From positions 124,001 through 188,000 of the forward strand of contig NZ_JAIQZK010000003.1 in the NCBI RefSeq assembly GCF_020075545.1: a DNA stretch of 64,000 nucleotides, given 5' to 3'. Position 1 is the stretch's first letter; every line of letters starts with the position of its first letter. This stretch comes from Nocardioides sp. TRM66260-LWL (lineage in GTDB: Bacteria; Actinomycetota; Actinomycetes; Propionibacteriales; Nocardioidaceae). The position numbers and the translations under genes were made by a program. The notes under the pieces are model-generated. The model searched no databases. It was not told where the DNA came from and saw only the letters and a list, made by a program, of their open reading frames with translations. Shown here piece after piece: positions 60,779 to 64,000 of the stretch.

Positions 60779-61578
60779 TGGCCCTGCTCGCCGTCGACAT
60801 CGGCAACAGCCACACCGTGCTCGGCCTGCTCGACGACGGGCAGGTGCGCGCGCAGTGGCGGGTGGCCACCGACGCGCGGCGCACCGCCGACGAGTGGGCC
60901 GTGCTGGTGCACGGGCTGCTGGTCGGCGACGCCGCGGGCGTCCCGGCGGTCGACGGCGTCGCGGTCTGCTCGACGGTGCCCTCGGTGCTGCACGAGTGGC
61001 GCGAGATGCTGCCACGGCACTTCGCCGACCTCGACGTCGTCGTGGTCGAGCCGGGCGTGCGCACCGGAGTGCCCGTGCTGGTCGACAACCCCCGCGAGGT
61101 CGGCGCCGACCGGATCGTCAACGCACTGGCGGCGGCGACGCTGATCGGCGGGCCGGCGATCGTCGTCGACTTCGGGGGCACCGCCACGACCTTCGACGTC
61201 GTCAACCCGGCCGGTCAGTACGTCGGCGGCGCGATCGCCCCGGGGCTGGAGGTCTCGATCGAGGCCCTGGACCGGCGCGGCGCGCAGCTGCGCAGCGTCG
61301 AGATCGTGCGTCCGCGCACCGTGATCGCCCGCAACACCGTCGAGGCCCTGCAGTCGGGTCTGGTGCTCGGGATGGCCAGCCTGGTCGAGGGCATGGTCGG
61401 ACGCATCGTCGCCGAGCTCGCACTGGAGCCGGGCGTCGAGCCGGCCGTCGTCGCGACCGGGCACCTGGCGCCGCTGGTGATCGCGGAATGCGCGTGCTTC
61501 ACCGATCACCGCCCCTGGCTCACCCTCGAGGGGCTGGCGCTGGTCTTCGCCAGGAACGCGCGCCGCCGCAATTCCTGA
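60778..61578 (+). CDS. coaX: Type III pantothenate kinase
   Basis: CoaX phosphorylates pantothenate, the first step of CoA synthesis from the panCD product. The 266-residue ASKHA-fold protein has the phosphate loop VDIGNSHTVLGLL (residues 6-18), ADRIVNALAA, VVDFGGTATTFDVV and GGAIAPGLEVS. Linking it to nadBC is usual in actinobacteria. A hairpin overlaps its stop codon. Confidence 0.95.
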   Translation: MALLAVDIGNSHTVLGLLDDGQVRAQWRVATDARRTADEWAVLVHGLLVGDAAGVPAVDGVAVCSTVPSVLHEWREMLPRHFADLDVVVVEPGVRTGVPVLVDNPREVGADRIVNALAAATLIGGPAIVVDFGGTATTFDVVNPAGQYVGGAIAPGLEVSIEALDRRGAQLRSVEIVRPRTVIARNTVEALQSGLVLGMASLVEGMVGRIVAELALEPGVEPAVVATGHLAPLVIAECACFTDHRPWLTLEGLALVFARNARRRNS

Positions 61579-61593
61579 GAATCCTCTCAGGAA
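61572..61593 (+). terminator. Hairpin overlapping the coaX stop
   Basis: A perfect 9-bp stem (TTCCTGAGA / TCTCAGGAA) with a 4-base loop; the TGA stop (61576-61578) lies in the first arm. It is less GC-rich than the other terminators. Confidence 0.55.
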
Positions 61594-61823
61594 AGCCCGG
61601 TCGAGCGTTGCAGTGATCTGCATCGCAACATTTCTTCACTTTCGCGGCATGTCGGAATACGGGCCGCAGATGGCACCATGGGGACATTCCCCGGGATTCA
61701 CGTGTCCGATCCCGAGTGCACTTCATGCGTTCGCGACGGACGTTCCCGAGGAATCGGTCGTCGCCCATTCCGGGCGCCGCCCGACGCAGATCCGGCACCG
61801 GACCCGCCGGATCCAGGAGAGGG
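61594..61823. promoter_or_regulatory. A+T-enriched upstream region of lsr2
   Basis: The gap before lsr2 is visibly richer in A and T than its surroundings; 61616-61659 is about 55 % A+T. It contains TGCAG-TGAT-CTGCA and GTTGC...GCAAC inverted repeats. No ORF is convincing. Lsr2 binds A+T-rich DNA, so self-binding is a reasonable inference. Confidence 0.45.
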
Positions 61824-61835
61824 ATGGGAAACACC

Positions 61836-62171
61836 ATGGCGCAGAAGATCCACATCGTGCTCGAGGACGACCTCGACGGCACCGAGGCCACCCAGACCGT
61901 CAGCTTCGGGCTCGACGGCACCAGCTACGAGATCGACCTCAACGACGAGCACGCGGCCGAGCTGCGCGAGGCGCTCGCCGGCTACGTCGGTCACGCCCGC
62001 AAGGTCGGCGGCGCCGCGCGCCGCAGCGGCGGCGGCGCCCGCAAGGCCGCCGCGTCCGGTGGCGCGACCCCCGGCGAGATCCGCGCCTGGGCCGCCGAGA
62101 ACGGCTACGACGTGCCCGAGCGCGGGCGCATCTCCGCCGAGGTCCGCAGCGCCTACGAGGCCGCCCACTGA
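61836..62171 (+). CDS. lsr2: Lsr2 nucleoid-associated protein
   Basis: Lsr2 is the actinobacterial H-NS analogue that coats A+T-rich DNA and silences acquired genes. The 111-residue protein has the N-terminal dimerisation domain (MAQKIHIVLEDDLDGTEATQT, residues 1-21, then FGLDGTSYEIDL), a Gly/Ala/Lys/Arg linker and the C-terminal DNA-binding domain with IRAWAAENGYDVPERGRIS; the AT-hook-like core reads RGR. I use the ATG at 61836, which gives the family's usual start; an in-frame ATG at 61824 is nearer to AGGAG and would add four residues. Confidence 0.94.
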   Translation: MAQKIHIVLEDDLDGTEATQTVSFGLDGTSYEIDLNDEHAAELREALAGYVGHARKVGGAARRSGGGARKAAASGGATPGEIRAWAAENGYDVPERGRISAEVRSAYEAAH

Positions 62172-62198
62172 CCTCGACCCGCACCGCCCCGGCGGCGT

Positions 62199-62212
62199 GT
62201 TCGCTCTCAGCG
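62199..62212. promoter_or_regulatory. Candidate ClgR operator of clpC
   Basis: GTTCGC, five bases (TCTCA) and GCG match the published ClgR operator (GTTCGC-5N-GCG). It ends 30 bases before the clpC -10 box, a usual activator position. ClgR activates clp genes in Streptomyces, Corynebacterium and Mycobacterium. Confidence 0.7.
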
Positions 62213-62242
62213 GATGCGCCGCCGGTGCTTTCCGGGAACGCG

Positions 62243-62248
62243 TAGGGT
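62243..62248 (+). promoter_or_regulatory. -10 box of clpC
   Basis: TAGGGT, placing the transcript start near 62255 and leaving a leader of about 80 bases before the ATG at 62336. Confidence 0.55.
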
Positions 62249-62273
62249 GGCAGCGGGGTTGGAAGCCTCGTAC

Positions 62274-62293
62274 GGGACGTCGGGCGACGTCCC
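62274..62293 (+). promoter_or_regulatory. Hairpin in the clpC leader
   Basis: GGGACGTC-GGGC-GACGTCCC, a perfect 8-bp stem with a 4-base loop, within the untranslated leader of clpC. It could affect stability or translation. Confidence 0.4.
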
Positions 62294-62335
62294 CACCACA
62301 CACGAGTCGCCCCATCAGAACGAGGAGCGTGGCGC

Positions 62336-64000
<1,665 letters not shown>

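Overview
The window is very GC-rich (by eye about 73-75 %), densely coded chromosomal DNA from an actinobacterium. The gene content and order point to the Nocardioidaceae (Nocardioides or a close relative): hemL followed by a System II cytochrome c assembly operon, a divergent menaquinone block, ftsH-folEPBK-DUF3180, and panCD-nadBC-coaX-lsr2-clpC. The organism is inferred from synteny and protein character; no rRNA or marker search was possible. I see no tRNA, rRNA, insertion sequence, phage gene or CRISPR array. No gene-free stretch exceeds 300 bases; the longest are 32813-33102, 37687-37966 and 61579-61835.

Layout. 1-293 (-): start of a secreted wall enzyme cut by the edge. 518-6553 (+): hemL, a histidine phosphatase and tlpA/ccdA/resB/ccsB, which make haem and attach it to cytochrome c. 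6622-7188: two small membrane proteins on divergent leaderless promoters. 7210-11832: menA facing away from menE-menC-menD. 11860-14717: fadB2 and a CPA1-type antiporter with a C-terminal UBP zinc finger, divergent around a 22-bp perfect palindrome. 14851-17141 (-): exporter plus NmrA-type reductase. 17210-23277: ABM-domain protein, purC, SRPBCC protein, acyl-CoA ligase, stress protein, purS-purQ and DUF3817. 23290-24705 (-): secreted DUF1906 protein with a peptidoglycan-binding end. 24806-26954: exporter and divergent TetR with a clear operator. 27071-30637: purL, a hydrolase and an SCP-like protein. 30583-31961 (-): two TetR regulators. 32054-33750: STAS protein, receiver-only protein, an orphan hairpin that may end a small RNA, and a LuxR regulator with a degenerate receiver. 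33796-37686: TPP riboswitch and thiBPQ. 37967-44363: NlpC/P60 hydrolase, methyltransferase, ppa, dacB, DUF2342 protease and tilS. 44482-48356: two secreted modular proteins, one with a nidogen-like domain, lying between tilS and hpt. 48411-54943: hpt, ftsH, the folate operon, DUF3180 and a coiled-coil membrane protein. 55006-64000: GNAT, DUF2520-panC-panD, nadB-nadC-coaX, lsr2 and the start of clpC.

How the genes work together. The window is a cofactor and nucleotide hub: haem, menaquinone, thiamine uptake, folate, pantothenate/CoA, NAD and four of the purine genes. Most operons are tightly packed with ATGA, GTGA or TGATG overlaps.

Two regulatory themes are visible in the DNA. First, at least sixteen genes begin exactly 6 or 7 bases after a TAnnnT- or GAnnnT-type -10 box, so they are probably transcribed without a leader. 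Second, three separate cell-wall genes (start of window, DUF1906, NlpC/P60) carry pairs of GTnACn-like hexamers at a 9-bp period, resembling MtrA boxes. The most unusual items are the antiporter-zinc finger fusion, the pseudo-receiver LuxR protein with the orphan hairpin beside it, and the nidogen-domain insertion in tilS-hpt. I did not find a clearly new defence or biosynthetic system.
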